Source of the DNA: Dokdonella sp.
GTDB lineage: Bacteria > Pseudomonadota > Gammaproteobacteria > Xanthomonadales > Rhodanobacteraceae
Length of the DNA: 64,000 nucleotides
Reading direction: 5' to 3'
NCBI GenBank assembly: GCA_024707225.1
Contig: JANQAE010000001.1
Span: forward strand, 806,001-870,000
Below, piece after piece: positions 49,357-60,893 of the stretch. Position 1 is the first letter of the stretch, and every line of letters begins with the position of its first letter. Under the pieces are notes generated by a model, which ran no database searches, was not told the DNA's origin, and saw nothing but the letters and a program-made list of their open reading frames with translations. Both the position numbers and the translations under genes were made by a program.

Positions 49357-49779
49357 ATGAAGAAGATCCGGGGCTGGGCCGTTGCGCTGGCACTGCTGCT
49401 GTGGAGTGCCGCGTTCAACCTGATCGTCTGGGGCGCGGTCCCGTCGCTGCCGGAGGTCGGGCCGCAGATCGCCGCGTCGGCGCATCGCGAGGCGCCGCTG
49501 GCGACGACCTACATCGTGCTCGGCACGCCGCTGGACGACGCCGTGCCGGCCTTGCGCAGCTACGGCGCGGACTGGCTCGAACGGGCCTGGAGCGAAGGAT
49601 TTCCGCGCATCGCCGAAGACGGCCGCGTCGCGATGGACCTGATCACCGGCACGACCTGGAACGGTGCGCACCGCTGGCTCCAGTTCGTATACTGGATGCC
49701 GCCGCTGCTGCTGCCGGTATTCCTGCTGTTCTGGATCAGACGGCCGCGCCAGATCCGCATGATGGGCGCGCGCCGCTGA
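49357..49779 (+). CDS. Hypothetical membrane protein
   Basis: A 140-residue protein not recognised. CAGGAGAGG precedes ATG 49357. It has an N-terminal helix (GWAVALALLLWSAAFNLIVW), a periplasmic loop of about 75 residues and a second helix (WMPPLLLPVFLLFWI) followed by a basic end RRPRQIRMMGARR. It follows sufT by 39 bases and converges on pyrH. Confidence 0.72.
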   Translation: MKKIRGWAVALALLLWSAAFNLIVWGAVPSLPEVGPQIAASAHREAPLATTYIVLGTPLDDAVPALRSYGADWLERAWSEGFPRIAEDGRVAMDLITGTTWNGAHRWLQFVYWMPPLLLPVFLLFWIRRPRQIRMMGARR

Positions 49780-49792
49780 GGCCTGCGCCGGC

Positions 49793-50518
49793 TCAACCGT
49801 CGGTATCGACCAGCGTGCCGATCGTCTCGCCGCGCATGATTCGCATCAGATTGCCGGCGACGCCCATGTCGTAGATGCGCAGCGGCATGCGGTGATCGCG
49901 GCACAGCGCGATCGCGCTCGTGTCCATGACGCGCAGATCGCGATGGATGACCTCTTCGTAGGACAGGTGGTCGTAGCGCGTCGCCGCCGGATCCTTGGTC
50001 GGATCGGCCGTGTAGACGCCGTCGACCTTGGTCGCCTTCAGCAGCAGGTCCGCACCGATTTCGACCGCGCGCAGCGCGGCGGCCGAGTCGGTCGTGAAGA
50101 ACGGATTGCCGGTGCCGGCCGCGAAGATCACGATGCGGCCCTTCTCGAGGTGGCGGACCGCGCGGCGGCGAATGAAGTCCTCGCAGACCTCGTTGATCTT
50201 GATCGCGCTCATCGTGCGCGCGTAGCCGCCGGCCTTCTCGATCGCATCCTGCATCGCCAGCGCGTTCATGACGGTCGCGAGCATGCCCATGTGGTCGCCG
50301 GTCACGCGATCCATGCCGGCTGCGGCCAGGCCCTCGCCGCGGAAGATGTTGCCGCCGCCGATCACGACACCGACCTGCACGCCGGCCCGCTGCACTTCGA
50401 TGATCTCGCGAGCCAGGCGCTGGATGACCTTCGGGTCGATGCCGTAGTCGGCCTCTCCCATCAGGGCCTCGCCGGAGAGCTTGAGCAGAATGCGGCGGTA
50501 GGCGATCGGGTCGGTCAT
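49793..50518 (-). CDS. pyrH: UMP kinase
   Basis: Phosphorylates UMP to UDP; 241 residues. [69 protein letters not shown] and [13 protein letters not shown] are the family segments. It lies in the usual place after rpsB and tsf, but the usual next gene frr (ribosome recycling factor) is missing; a convergent gene follows instead. A terminator after tsf suggests its own promoter. Confidence 0.97.
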   Translation of the reverse strand: MTDPIAYRRILLKLSGEALMGEADYGIDPKVIQRLAREIIEVQRAGVQVGVVIGGGNIFRGEGLAAAGMDRVTGDHMGMLATVMNALAMQDAIEKAGGYARTMSAIKINEVCEDFIRRRAVRHLEKGRIVIFAAGTGNPFFTTDSAAALRAVEIGADLLLKATKVDGVYTADPTKDPAATRYDHLSYEEVIHRDLRVMDTSAIALCRDHRMPLRIYDMGVAGNLMRIMRGETIGTLVDTDG

Positions 50519-50627
50519 CGAGCTCTCCAGTCGGGCAAAACGGTGAAATTCTACCTGAAGCGGCTCGATGAAACCCGGATCGGGAGGCGCTCGGCACGCG
50601 ATCGGCCTGCGGCACGAGCGCGCAACG

Positions 50628-50654
50628 AAAAAGGCGCGGTTTCCCGCGGCCTTT
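50628..50654 (-). terminator. Intrinsic terminator after tsf
   Basis: On the minus strand the sequence AAAGGCCGCGG, loop GAAA, CCGCGCCTTTTT forms a stem with a one-base bulge and ends in a T-run. It lies 23 bases beyond the tsf stop and well before the pyrH start. Confidence 0.8.
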
Positions 50655-50676
50655 CTCTGCAGCCTTGCGCCGGGCC

Positions 50677-51558
50677 TCAGGCCAGGCCGGCCTGCTTCAT
50701 GACCTCGGCCGCGTAATCCTCGACGACCTTCTCGATACCCTCGCCGACGACGAGGCGATGCATCGAGACGACTTCCGCGCCTTCCTTCTTGAGCACGGCG
50801 CCGACGGTCTCGTTGCTGTCGAGCACGTACGGCTGACCGGTCAGCGTGACGTCGTTGACGATCTTGGCGATCTTGCCGCTGATGATCTTCTCGAGGATCT
50901 CGGCCGGCTTGGCCTTGTCCTTCTCGGACATCTTGGCCAGCTCGATCTCCTTCTCCTTGGCGATGAAGTCGGCCGGGACGTTCTTCTCGGCGACGTACGG
51001 CGGGTTCATCGCGGCCACGTGCATGGCCAGGCCGCGCGCGAGGTCGGCCGAGCCGCCCTTGACCTCGACCAGCACGCCGATGCGGCCGCCGTGGACGTAG
51101 GCACCGACCGTGTTCGGCGTGTCCAGCGCGACCAGACGGCGGACCTGCACGTTCTCGCCGACCTTCGCGATCAGCGCCGAACGGGCCTCTTCGACCGTGC
51201 CGCCGCCCGGATAGGCGGCCGATTTCAGCGCCTCGACGTCGGCCGCACCGGCACCGGCGACGGCCGCCTTGGCGACGTTGTCGGCGAAGCCGAGGAAGTT
51301 CTCGTCCTTGGCGACGAAGTCGGTCTCGCTGTTGATCTCGACCAGGGCCGAACGCGAACCCTCCTGAGCGAGCACGATGCGACCTTCGGCGGTGACGCGG
51401 TCGGCCTTCTTGTCGGCCTTGGCCAGGCCGGCCTTGCGCAGCCACTCGATGGCGGCCTCGATGTCGCCGTTGTTCTGGGTGAGCGCCTTCTTGCACTCCA
51501 TCATGCCGGCGCCGGAACGCTCGCGCAGTTCCTTGACCAGCTGTGCGGTGATTTCCAT
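50677..51558 (-). CDS. tsf: Elongation factor Ts
   Basis: Nucleotide exchange factor for EF-Tu; 293 residues. The UBA-like start [20 protein letters not shown] and KKALTQNN, the core motif [20 protein letters not shown], the [18 protein letters not shown] segment and [12 protein letters not shown] are diagnostic. It lies downstream of rpsB, as in most bacteria. Confidence 0.98.
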   Translation of the reverse strand: MEITAQLVKELRERSGAGMMECKKALTQNNGDIEAAIEWLRKAGLAKADKKADRVTAEGRIVLAQEGSRSALVEINSETDFVAKDENFLGFADNVAKAAVAGAGAADVEALKSAAYPGGGTVEEARSALIAKVGENVQVRRLVALDTPNTVGAYVHGGRIGVLVEVKGGSADLARGLAMHVAAMNPPYVAEKNVPADFIAKEKEIELAKMSEKDKAKPAEILEKIISGKIAKIVNDVTLTGQPYVLDSNETVGAVLKKEGAEVVSMHRLVVGEGIEKVVEDYAAEVMKQAGLA

Positions 51559-51660
51559 CGGATGACCTCGATTGCTTGCGGCGCCGGAGACGGCGCCGCG
51601 CGTAAGAATGGAACACGGATGTGACGGCGGACCGCGAGGGACCGCACGCCGGAGCCTGGA

Positions 51661-51684
51661 GCTCGTCCGCCGAGGCGGACGAGC
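51661..51684 (-). terminator. Hairpin between rpsB and tsf
   Basis: GCTCGTCCGCC, GA, GGCGGACGAGC forms ten or more base pairs ten bases beyond the rpsB stop, without a T-run. It resembles the attenuator commonly found between rpsB and tsf that lowers tsf expression; the role is inferred. Confidence 0.5.
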
Positions 51685-51693
51685 CGGTGCGGC

Positions 51694-52578
51694 TTACTCG
51701 CTCTTGTCGGCGCCGCCGCGCGGACCGTCGCTGCGCTTGCCGGCGGGCGCGCCGCGCCGGTTGTTCGGCGGAGCCTTGCGCGGGGCCGGCTTGTTGCGGC
51801 GGTTGTCGCGGTCGTTGGCGTCCTTCTTGGTGACCGGATTGCCCTCGGCGTCGAGCTCGACGAACTCGTCCTTCTCGCCGGCCGCGATCTGCGGAGCGGC
51901 GGCCTTGCCTTCCAGGACCGCGTCGGCGACCGCGCGGGCATAGAGCTGGACCGCACGGATCGCGTCGTCGTTGCCGGGGATCGCATAGTCGACCAGGCTC
52001 GGATCGTAGTTGGTGTCCACGACCGCGATGACCGGGATGCCGAGCTTGCGTGCTTCCTGGACGGCGATGTTCTCGTGGCCGATGTCGATCACGAACAGCG
52101 CGTCGGGCAGGCGGTTCATGTCCTTGATGCCGCCGAGCGACTTCTCGAGCTTCTCGCGTTCGCGCTGCAGCGCGAGCACTTCGTGCTTGACCAGGCGGCC
52201 GAACGTGCCGTCGGTCTCGCCGGCCTCGAGCTCCTTGAGGCGCGCGACCGACTGCTTGACGGTGCGGAAGTTGGTCAGCATGCCGCCGAGCCAGCGCGCC
52301 GCGATGTACGGCATGCCGCAACGGGCGGCTTCTTCCTTGACCGCATCGCGCGCCGAGCGCTTGGTGCCGACGAACAGGATCGTGCCGCGCTTCTGCGCGA
52401 GGCCCGACACGAAGTTCATCGCGTCGTTGAACAGCGGCAGCGTCTTCTCGAGATTGATGATGTGGATCTTGCCGCGCGCGCCGAAGATGTAATCGGCCAT
52501 GCGCGGATTCCAATAACGGGTCTGGTGACCGAAGTGCACGCCAGCTTCGAGCATCTGGCGCATCGTGACCTGAGGCAT
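51694..52578 (-). CDS. rpsB: Ribosomal protein S2 with extended basic tail
   Basis: Small-subunit protein S2, 294 residues. The start [58 protein letters not shown] and [20 protein letters not shown] are typical. About 40 extra C-terminal residues beyond the usual length are Asn/Arg/Lys/Pro-rich ([20 protein letters not shown]), a low-complexity tail likely to bind rRNA or be disordered. The gene is divergent from map. Confidence 0.97.
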   Translation of the reverse strand: MPQVTMRQMLEAGVHFGHQTRYWNPRMADYIFGARGKIHIINLEKTLPLFNDAMNFVSGLAQKRGTILFVGTKRSARDAVKEEAARCGMPYIAARWLGGMLTNFRTVKQSVARLKELEAGETDGTFGRLVKHEVLALQREREKLEKSLGGIKDMNRLPDALFVIDIGHENIAVQEARKLGIPVIAVVDTNYDPSLVDYAIPGNDDAIRAVQLYARAVADAVLEGKAAAPQIAAGEKDEFVELDAEGNPVTKKDANDRDNRRNKPAPRKAPPNNRRGAPAGKRSDGPRGGADKSE

Positions 52579-52879
52579 CGTATCGACTCCAATCGTGGGC
52601 CGCCGCGCCGGTATCATGGCGGCGTCGGTGGGGCCCGGGGTTGAGACCTCCACGCATCCGCCGCTTGCGACCCGGAAACTCAAGGTTCCCAGGCACCCCG
52701 AAAGCGGTGACGATGCGTGTGCGGATTCGGCCGGTCGGCCGGTGTGGACTTGCCGGATTGCCCGGCAGGCCCTATTTCGTCAACGCTGCCGGCTACTTAC
52801 GTCGACGGCGCTGCGAAACCGTAGAATCATACGCCGTCGCCGACGTCCCCACAAGCCATCCGGAAACCGCCCCGAACTC
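52579..52879. other. Divergent intergenic region between rpsB and map
   Basis: About 300 bases presumably holding the rpsB and map promoters. TAGAAT at 52822-52827 may be a -10 element for map, with TTACGT 19 bases upstream as a weak -35. The rpsB leader is long enough for S2 autoregulation, but no conserved motif could be identified by eye. Confidence 0.4.
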
Positions 52880-53647
52880 ATGCACGTCAAGATCAAGACC
52901 CCCGAACAGATCGCCAAGATGCGCGAAGCCGGCCGCCTGGCCGCCGAAGTCCTCGAACTGCTGGTCGAGCACGTCAAGCCCGGCGTGACCACCGAGGAGC
53001 TGGACCGCATCGCCCATGATCACATCGTGCACGTGCAGAAGGCGGTGCCGGCCAACGTCGGCTACAAGGGCTATCCCAAGACGCTGTGCACGTCGGTCAA
53101 CCACGTGATCTGTCACGGTATTCCGAGTTCGACCAAGGTCCTCAAGGACGGCGACATCGTCAACATCGACGTCACCGTGATCCGCGACGGCTGGCACGGC
53201 GACACCAGTCGCATGTACTTCGTCGGGCAGCCCTCGGTGCTGGCCAGGCGGCTGGTCGACACCACGCTGGAGGCGATGCTGCGCGGCATCGCCCAGGTCC
53301 GGCCCGGCGCCACGCTCGGCGACATCGGCCACGCGATCCAGCGCCACGCCGAGTCGAACGGCTTCTCGGTCGTGCGCGAGTACTGCGGGCACGGCATCGG
53401 CCAGATCTATCACGAGGATCCGCAGGTGCTGCATTACGGCCAGGCCGGATCGGGCATGCGGCTCGAGAAGGGCATGACGTTCACGGTCGAGCCGATGCTC
53501 AACGCCGGCAAGCCGCAGACCCGCCTGCTGCCGGACGGCTGGACCGTCGTCACGCGCGACCATTCGCTCTCGGCGCAGTGGGAGCACACGATCGTCGTGA
53601 CCGACGACGGCCACGAGATCCTGACGCCCTGGCCGCAGGCGGCCTGA
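52880..53647 (+). CDS. map: Methionine aminopeptidase, type I
   Basis: Removes the N-terminal methionine from nascent proteins; 255 residues. The substrate-site His lies in SVNHVICHGIPS; the dinuclear metal ligands are in NIDVTVIRDGWHGDTSRM (both Asp), REYCGHGIGQIYHEDP (His), MTFTVEPM (Glu) and SAQWEHTIVV (Glu). It precedes glnD by seven bases. Confidence 0.97.
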   Translation: MHVKIKTPEQIAKMREAGRLAAEVLELLVEHVKPGVTTEELDRIAHDHIVHVQKAVPANVGYKGYPKTLCTSVNHVICHGIPSSTKVLKDGDIVNIDVTVIRDGWHGDTSRMYFVGQPSVLARRLVDTTLEAMLRGIAQVRPGATLGDIGHAIQRHAESNGFSVVREYCGHGIGQIYHEDPQVLHYGQAGSGMRLEKGMTFTVEPMLNAGKPQTRLLPDGWTVVTRDHSLSAQWEHTIVVTDDGHEILTPWPQAA

Positions 53648-53654
53648 GTCCGGC

Positions 53655-56323
53655 ATGACCGGCGCGCCGACCGATCCTCAGGGCACGCCGAACGACCGGC
53701 CGCTGCCGGCCCTGCGGCGGCTGGCCGATCCGATCAGGCGCTCGGGTGTCGACGCGACCGCGCGCCTGGCCTTGCGCCAGTTCCTGGCCGACGGCGACCG
53801 CGATCTCGGCGGTGCGTTCGGCGACGGCGCGGCCGCGACCGATCTGGTCGCCGCGCGCGCCGCCTTGATCGATCGGGTCGCCGTCCACGTCTGGCAGGCC
53901 TGGGTCGGCGATCGGGCCGGCGTCGCGCTGCTCGCGGCCGGCGGCTACGGCCGGCGCGAGCTGTTCCCGCATTCGGACGTGGACCTGCTGATCCTGACCG
54001 ATGGCGCGATCGGTGACGCGCGCCAGCAGCGTGCCCTGGAGATGTTCCTGTCCACGCTCTGGGACATCGGGCTGAAACCCGGTCACGCGGTACGCGACCC
54101 GGCCAGCTGCCGCGCGCTCGCGCAGAGCGACGAAACCGTCTACTCGAGCCTGCTCGACGCGCGCATGCTCAGCGGCGACGCAACCCTGGGCTCGGCGCTG
54201 ATCGGCGCGCTGCCCGATCCGGCGCTGTGGCCGCCGGCGGCGTTTCTCGAGGCCAAGCGCGCGGACCGCGTCGCGCGGCGCCGGCGTTTCGGCGACACCG
54301 CCTACAACCTCGAGCCCAATCTCAAGGAAGGCCCGGGCGGCTTGCGCGACCTGCATCTGATCGGCTGGCTCGAGCGCGTGCTCGGCACCGCCCTGCTCGA
54401 CGAGGACGAGCGGGCCGCCGTCGCGTCGGCGCGCGAGCGGCTGTTCCGCGTCCGCTACGCGCTGCATCTGCAGGCCGGTCGCCCGGAGGAACGCCTGCTG
54501 TTCGATCACCAGCGCGCGCTGGCGCAGCGGTTCGGGTATCGCGACGAGAGCCGGCGCAATCTCGGCGTCGAGCAGTTCATGCAGCGCTATTTCCGCGCGA
54601 CCGGACGCATCGCGGCCGCCTGCGACGATGCGATCGATCGCGCGGCCGAGCACCTGGAGCCGGCCTCGACGCCGGTCATCCGGCTCGGCGACGGCCTGGT
54701 CCGTATCGGCGATCGTCTCGACCTGGACGATGCCGGCGTGCTCGCGCGCGAGCCGCAGCGTCTGGTCGCTCTGCTCGCGGCGCTGGCGCGCGTGCCGGGC
54801 GTGACCGGGCTGCGTGCCGGTGCGACGCGTGCCGTCAGGCGTCTTCTGCGTGATCCGGATTTCGATCCGGATCGCAGCGAGGTGCTGGCCGCCGTGCGCG
54901 AGGTGCTCGAGGGCGACACCGTGCAGGCGGTCGCGACGCTGTCGACGATGGCGCGCTACGGCCTGCTGGCTCGGCTGATTCCCGGCTTCGCGCGTGTCAG
55001 CGGCCGCATGCAGTACGACCTCTTCCATGTCTACACGGTGGACGAGCATACGCTGCGCGTGCTCGGCTTCATGGCGCGTTTTGCGGCGCCCGGCGCCGGC
55101 GAGGAGTTCGCGCTGGCCCGCTCGATCTTCCCGCGCCTGCCGCAACCCGCGCTGCTGCTGCTGGCCGGACTGTTCCACGACATCGCCAAGGGCGCGGCGG
55201 TGATCATTCGGTGCTCGGCGTCGAGGACGCGCAGCGCTTCTGCGACGCGCTCGGACTGCCGCGGGCCGATACCGAGTTGGTGGCCTGGCTGGTGCGCTGG
55301 CATCTGCTGATGAGCACGACCGCGCAGCGCCAGGACATCACCGATCCGGAGGTCGTGCACCGGTTCGCCTCGGAGGTCGCCGACTGGGAGCGGCTGGACT
55401 ATCTGTATCTGCTGACGGTCGCCGACATCTGCGGCACCAGCCCGAAGCTGTGGAACTCGTGGAAGGATCGCCTGCTGTCGGATCTCTACGGCGCGACGCG
55501 CTTCGCGCTGCGCGAGCGGCGCGAGCTGCCGCCGCTCGCGGCCGAGCGTGCCGAGGCCTGCCGCGAACGCGCGCGCCGCCTGCTGGCCGGCAGCGGGCTC
55601 GACGAGGCGGCGATCCGGCGCGTCTGGAGCGCATTTCCTGAGAGCAGCTTCCTGCGCTACAGCCCCGATCAGATCGCCTGGCAGACGCGCGCGATCGCCG
55701 AGGCCGGCGAACTGCCGCTGGTCAAGGTCCGGCCCGAGGGCCTGCGCGGCACCAGCGAGGTGTTCCTGCACGCCGCCGATGCCGACGGTCTGTTCGCGAC
55801 GGTGACCGCGGTGCTCGACCGCAAGCAGCTGGACATCGTCGAGGCGCGCGTCGTGACCTCGCGGTCCGGACACGTGCTCGATACGTTCCTGGTGCTCGAC
55901 GCGCAGGGCCGCATGCTGAGCGCCGAGACCTGCCAGCAGATCGAGCGTCAGCTGGCGGATCTGCTGCGCCGTCGCGCGTTCGACGTGATGCCGGCGGTGC
56001 GTGCGCTGCCGCGCGCGCTCAGGCATTTCCAGGTCGAGCCGCGCATCGTGTTCCGTGCCGATCCGGCACGGCAGCGCACGCGGCTGGCCTTGATCTGCTC
56101 GGACCGGCCCGGTCTGCTGGCGGCCGTCGCGCAGGCGCTGCGCGACTGTGCGATCCGCGTCCACGATGCGCGCATCGTCACGTTCGGCGAACGGGTGGAA
56201 GATTTCTTCGAAATCACCGACGATGCCGGCCAGCCGCTCGATCCCGCCGCACAGGACACCTTGCGCGCGGTATTGATGGATCGACTGCTGCCCGCCGCGA
56301 CCGCGGCGTCGGCCGGCGCCTGA
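53655..56323 (+). CDS. glnD: Bifunctional PII uridylyltransferase/uridylyl-removing enzyme, frameshifted
   Basis: Nitrogen sensor that uridylylates or deuridylylates PII proteins according to glutamine; about 890 residues. The nucleotidyltransferase motif is [40 protein letters not shown] follows. The HD domain starts [13 protein letters not shown], and at about 55193 (AAGGGCGCGGCGG) one base is missing. The proper [15 protein letters not shown] and [15 protein letters not shown] continue in another frame. Two ACT domains end the protein ([40 protein letters not shown]). The missing base falls in the HD catalytic motif, but all domains are otherwise complete, so an assembly error is most likely. 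Confidence 0.94.
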
Positions 56324-56365
56324 ATCCGCGGCGCGGCCGCCGGGTTTCCTATCGAAGTGGACCAC

Positions 56366-57184
<819 letters not shown>

Positions 57185-57544
57185 ATGACGATGACGACTC
57201 TGTACGGCCTGACCAAGTGCTCGACCTGCCAGAAGGCGCAGACCTGGCTGCAGCGCCACGGCGTCGAACACGCGTTCGTCGACTACCGCGATCATCCGGT
57301 CGCGCCGGCCGTGCTCAAGCAGTGGGCCGCCGCGGTCGGCGGATTCGAGAAGCTGGTCAACCGCACCGGCATGACCTGGCGCAACCTGCCCGACGGCCGC
57401 AAGCAGCCCGGCAGCGACGCGGAATGGACGCTGCTGATCCGGGAGTATCCGGCCCTGGTGCGGCGGCCGGTCGTGGTCGGCGGCGACGGCGCGGTCAGCC
57501 TCGGCTTCAGCGACGCCCTGTTCAAGCGCCTGTTCGCGAAGTGA
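57185..57544 (+). CDS. ArsC/Spx-family reductase-like protein (YffB type)
   Basis: A 119-residue thioredoxin-fold protein. [20 protein letters not shown] carries the N-terminal Cys pair (CSTC, here Cys-x-x-Cys); [16 protein letters not shown] and [20 protein letters not shown] then LGFSD fit YffB/ArsC. YffB proteins are commonly encoded between dapD and dapE, as here, though the molecular role is not established. It starts at the base after the dapD stop and its own stop overlaps the dapE GTG. Confidence 0.9.
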   Translation: MTMTTLYGLTKCSTCQKAQTWLQRHGVEHAFVDYRDHPVAPAVLKQWAAAVGGFEKLVNRTGMTWRNLPDGRKQPGSDAEWTLLIREYPALVRRPVVVGGDGAVSLGFSDALFKRLFAK

Positions 57545-58677
57545 GCGAGGTCTTCGACCTGGCCTGCGCGCTGATCGAACGCGCCTCGGTGACGCCGGAC
57601 GACGCCGGCTGCCAGGATCTGCTCGCCGCACGGCTGGCCCGATGCGGCTTCACCTGCGAGCGGCTGCGCTACGGTCAGGTCGACAATCTGTGGGCCACGC
57701 ACGGGCAGGGCGGTCCGGTGCTCGTGCTGCTCGGCCATACCGACGTCGTCCCGAGCGGGCCGCCCGAGGACTGGACCGACCCGCCGTTCACGCCGACGAT
57801 CCGGGACGGCCGGCTGTACGGGCGCGGCGCGGCCGACATGAAGTCGAGCGTGGCGGCGATGTGCGTGGCGCTGGAGCGCACCGTCGCGCGGCATCCGGAT
57901 CATCCGGGCACGGTCGCTCTGCTGGTCACGTCCGACGAGGAAGGCATCGCGCTCGACGGCGTGCGCCGCGTCGCGCGGACCTTCGTCGAGCGTGGCCAGC
58001 GCATCGACTGGTGCATCGTCGGCGAGCCCTCCTCGCGCCGACGGCTCGGTGATCTGATCCGCGTCGGCCGCCGCGGCTCGCTGACCGGCCGCCTGCGCGT
58101 CCTCGGCGTCCAGGGGCACGTCGCGTATCCGGAGATGGCGCTCAACCCGATCCACGCATTCGCCGCGGCGCTGGCCGAGCTGACCGCGACGCGCTGGGAC
58201 GAGGGCGACGCCGCGTTTCCGCCGACCTCGTTCCAGGTCTCCAACATCGCCGCCGGCACCGGTGCCGACAACGTGATTCCCGGCGAGCTGACCGCGACGT
58301 TCAACTTCCGCTATGGCGTCGCCAGCAGCGCGGACGGACTGATCGAACGCGTCGAATCGCTGCTGCGCCGCCACGGACTGAACGTCGAGCTCGCCTGGCA
58401 CCGGTCGGGCGAGCCGTTCGTGACCGCCGAGGGTGCGCTGCGCGAGGCGGTCACCACGGCGATCCGCATACGCTGCGGTGTGGAACCGGAGGCGAGCACC
58501 GGCGGCGGTACTTCCGACGGCCGCTTCATCGCGCCGCTCGGCGCCGAAGTCGTCGAGCTGGGGCCCTGCAACGAGAGCATCCACAAGGTCGACGAGTCGA
58601 TCGCGCTCGACGAACTCGATGCGTTGCCGGGGCTGTACGAGGCCATCGTCGAGCGCATGCTGGGCCTCGCCGGCTGA
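57541..58677 (+). CDS. dapE: Succinyl-diaminopimelate desuccinylase
   Basis: Zinc-dependent M20 hydrolase in lysine biosynthesis; 378 residues with GTG start overlapping the previous stop. [20 protein letters not shown] and [16 protein letters not shown] contain metal ligands, [14 protein letters not shown] the catalytic Glu pair, [10 protein letters not shown] a further ligand, and [13 protein letters not shown] the last His. [19 protein letters not shown] lies in the dimerisation domain. Confidence 0.96.
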   Translation: MSEVFDLACALIERASVTPDDAGCQDLLAARLARCGFTCERLRYGQVDNLWATHGQGGPVLVLLGHTDVVPSGPPEDWTDPPFTPTIRDGRLYGRGAADMKSSVAAMCVALERTVARHPDHPGTVALLVTSDEEGIALDGVRRVARTFVERGQRIDWCIVGEPSSRRRLGDLIRVGRRGSLTGRLRVLGVQGHVAYPEMALNPIHAFAAALAELTATRWDEGDAAFPPTSFQVSNIAAGTGADNVIPGELTATFNFRYGVASSADGLIERVESLLRRHGLNVELAWHRSGEPFVTAEGALREAVTTAIRIRCGVEPEASTGGGTSDGRFIAPLGAEVVELGPCNESIHKVDESIALDELDALPGLYEAIVERMLGLAG

Positions 58678-58780
58678 TCGAATCGATCGATTCGTTCAGC
58701 CGGCTGGTTCGGGTGGCGCCGACGCCCCTGGCCGGTCCCGCTTCCGGGACGTTTGCGCTATGGAGCGGGGCTTTCGGCTG

Positions 58781-58954
58781 TGCTAGGGTTATAAGTTATG
58801 ACCGGACGATCGCCACGCCGGGTGGTTTTGCGACGCCGCACTTCGTACGGCGTACTTCGTAAAGCTCGGGCCGACGCCTTTCGGCGTCGTGAGGGTGATA
58901 CGCGGCAAGCGGACTGCGCCTTATCTTTGGGAATGCCCCGACCAGGAGGTCGGG
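58781..58954 (+). promoter_or_regulatory. Structured leader with hairpin-sequestered ribosome-binding site
   Basis: Upstream of the cytochrome gene lie three inverted repeats: ACGCCG/CGGCGT around 58832-58852, CGACGCC/GGCGTCG at 58872-58889 with a TTTC loop, and CCCGACC/GGTCGGG at 58937-58954. In the last, the loop AGGA together with the following GG forms the Shine-Dalgarno AGGAGG for ATG 58959. Two direct copies of ACTTCGTA occur near 58838-58858. TGCTAGGGT at 58781-58789 is a possible extended -10. This suggests RNA-level control, for example a thermosensor, riboswitch or protein-binding leader, but it matches no riboswitch class that I can name. Confidence 0.5.
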
Positions 58955-58958
58955 TCAG

Positions 58959-60884
58959 ATGGCGGGGGATTCGACGTTGTACGAGACGCAGTCTGCTGAA
59001 CGACGGATTCGAAAGGGCGGTCTTCGCTCGCTCGGTATCCTGATGCTGGTTCTACTGTCCTTCGCTGCCGCTTCGGTGACGGCGCTGGACTTCACGCCGC
59101 ACGGCACGCAACCGGGTCTGTCGTCCTCGCTCGAAGACGACTCCGGATGCCGTTCCTGCCATCGGGGCTTCTCGGCCACCGACTCGGCCTTCATGCCGCA
59201 CAGCACCTGGGGCGGCTCGATGATGGCCAACGCCGCTCGCGATCCGCTGTTCTGGGCCGCTCTCGACGTCGCCAACAACGACATCCCCGGCGTCGGCGAT
59301 TACTGCATCCGCTGCCATACGCCGCGCGGCTGGCTGCGCGGTCATTCGACCAAGCCCGGCAACGGCGGCGCAGCCAATCCGCAGGGCGCACTGGGTTGTC
59401 TGCTCGAGGGCAGCTACGATCAGGACGGCGGCAAGCAGAACGACTTCGGCGGCGTCGACTGCCATTTCTGCCACCGCATGATGCCGGAGGGGCCGCAGGC
59501 GCAGCCACTGTTTCTCGAGAACGCCAATTTCTGGGTCGACGATGCGCTGGAATGTCTGACGCCGGACGGTGCCGGTTTCGGCGGTCCGTGCCGCCGTGGT
59601 CCCTACCAGTACACGGACGGGCATCTGACGCCCCCGCACGGCTGGGTCTACTCGCCGTACCATGAGAGCTCGGCGATCTGCGGCAACTGCCACAACGTGA
59701 CCTCGCCGCAGACCGACGCCGGGACGTATGCGCAGACGCTGCATCTGAACGACGGTACCAATACCGGCATCCCGTTCCCGATCGAGCGCACCTACAACGA
59801 GTGGAAGCAGAGCCTGTTCGGTGACGCGATCTTCCGCGACGGCCTGAGCGAAGCGCCGACCGGCACGCCGGCGGTCGCGCGCGCCGAGCAGTGCCAGCAG
59901 TGCCACATGCCCGACGCGGAGGACCCCAACGCGCGCGCCTGTCAACAGAATCCGGCCGGCTCGCGCAGCGGCAACCTGCCCAAGCACGAATTCGTGGGCG
60001 GCAACACCTGGGTGCCGGCGATCATCAAGGGTCAGTACGGCGGTTCGAGTGGCATCGACCGCGACGGTGACTACGATCGCACCGTGACTGCTGCGCGCCA
60101 GATGCTGCAGTCCAGCGCACAGGTTGCGGCGAACGTGACCGCCTACACCGCGCCGTCGCCGGGCAGCGCAGGATCGATCAGCGCGAATGTCGATATCGTC
60201 AATCTGAGCGGTCACAAGCTGCCGACCGGCTATGCCGAAGGACGGCGCATGTGGATCAATGTCCAGGTCCGCGACGGCAATGCCAACGTCGTCGCCGAAA
60301 GCGCCGCTTACAACCCGTCCACCGGCGTGCTGACCCAGGACCCGCAGGCCAAGATCTACGAGGCGTTGCAGGGCATCTGGGACGCCGGTACGAACACCTG
60401 CAAGACCGAAGAGGGCGGCCGCAAGCTGTTCCACTTCGTGCTGAACAACTGTATCGCCAAGGACAATCGCATTCCGCCGCTCGGCTTCCGTCCGAAGACC
60501 GATGCCGACCCGAACGGCTACGAGACCCGGCCGGTCGGATATGCCTACCCGGAAACCTCGCCGGGTTCCGGCGTCCTGGTCAATCGCGACCGCACGCCGT
60601 ACACGTTCACGATCCCGGCCGGTACGCAGACGCCGATCAGCGTGCGCGTTTCGCTGAAGTATCAGATTTCGAGCAAGGATTACATCGAGTTTCTGCGCGA
60701 CGAGGCCGTCGAGCACGGCTTCCCGGCCGAGAACACGCTGTGTTCGGGTGGGCCCGGCCGACCCTACGACTCGGGCCCGCAGTCGCAGAGCCGCGGCGAG
60801 TATCTGTATTCGCTGTGGAACAATCCGGCCTACGGCAAGTCGCCGCCCGAAGACATCCAGACGATCTCCGTACAGGCCCGCTGA
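58959..60884 (+). CDS. Secreted pentaheme c-type cytochrome
   Basis: A periplasmic or exported electron-transfer protein of 641 residues. Signal segment LGILMLVLLSFAAASVTALD spans about 25-44. Five heme c sites are visible: CRSCH at 64-68, CIRCH at 116-120, CHFCH at 168-172, CGNCH at 241-245 and CQQCH at 312-316, all in the N-terminal half. The C-terminal part (about 370-640) lacks hemes and looks like a beta-rich domain (SISANVDIVNLSGHKLPTGY, then YTFTIPAGTQTPISVRVSLK); LSGHKLPTGYAEGRRMW is a motif frequent in multiheme cytochromes and may give an extra His ligand. It begins an operon with a lipoprotein and an amine-oxidase-like protein. Redox partner and function are unknown. Confidence 0.9.
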   Translation: MAGDSTLYETQSAERRIRKGGLRSLGILMLVLLSFAAASVTALDFTPHGTQPGLSSSLEDDSGCRSCHRGFSATDSAFMPHSTWGGSMMANAARDPLFWAALDVANNDIPGVGDYCIRCHTPRGWLRGHSTKPGNGGAANPQGALGCLLEGSYDQDGGKQNDFGGVDCHFCHRMMPEGPQAQPLFLENANFWVDDALECLTPDGAGFGGPCRRGPYQYTDGHLTPPHGWVYSPYHESSAICGNCHNVTSPQTDAGTYAQTLHLNDGTNTGIPFPIERTYNEWKQSLFGDAIFRDGLSEAPTGTPAVARAEQCQQCHMPDAEDPNARACQQNPAGSRSGNLPKHEFVGGNTWVPAIIKGQYGGSSGIDRDGDYDRTVTAARQMLQSSAQVAANVTAYTAPSPGSAGSISANVDIVNLSGHKLPTGYAEGRRMWINVQVRDGNANVVAESAAYNPSTGVLTQDPQAKIYEALQGIWDAGTNTCKTEEGGRKLFHFVLNNCIAKDNRIPPLGFRPKTDADPNGYETRPVGYAYPETSPGSGVLVNRDRTPYTFTIPAGTQTPISVRVSLKYQISSKDYIEFLRDEAVEHGFPAENTLCSGGPGRPYDSGPQSQSRGEYLYSLWNNPAYGKSPPEDIQTISVQAR

Positions 60885-60893
60885 CGTCCCGCC

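Noticed and set aside
47119-49671. An 850-codon minus-strand ORF opposite the MocR and SufT genes
   Set aside because: Antisense shadow; the plus strand carries the recognised proteins.
58781-58954. GEMM-type c-di-GMP riboswitch before the cytochrome gene
   Set aside because: GEMM switches do occur before multiheme cytochromes, but the conserved core sequences could not be matched; only generic hairpins are seen.
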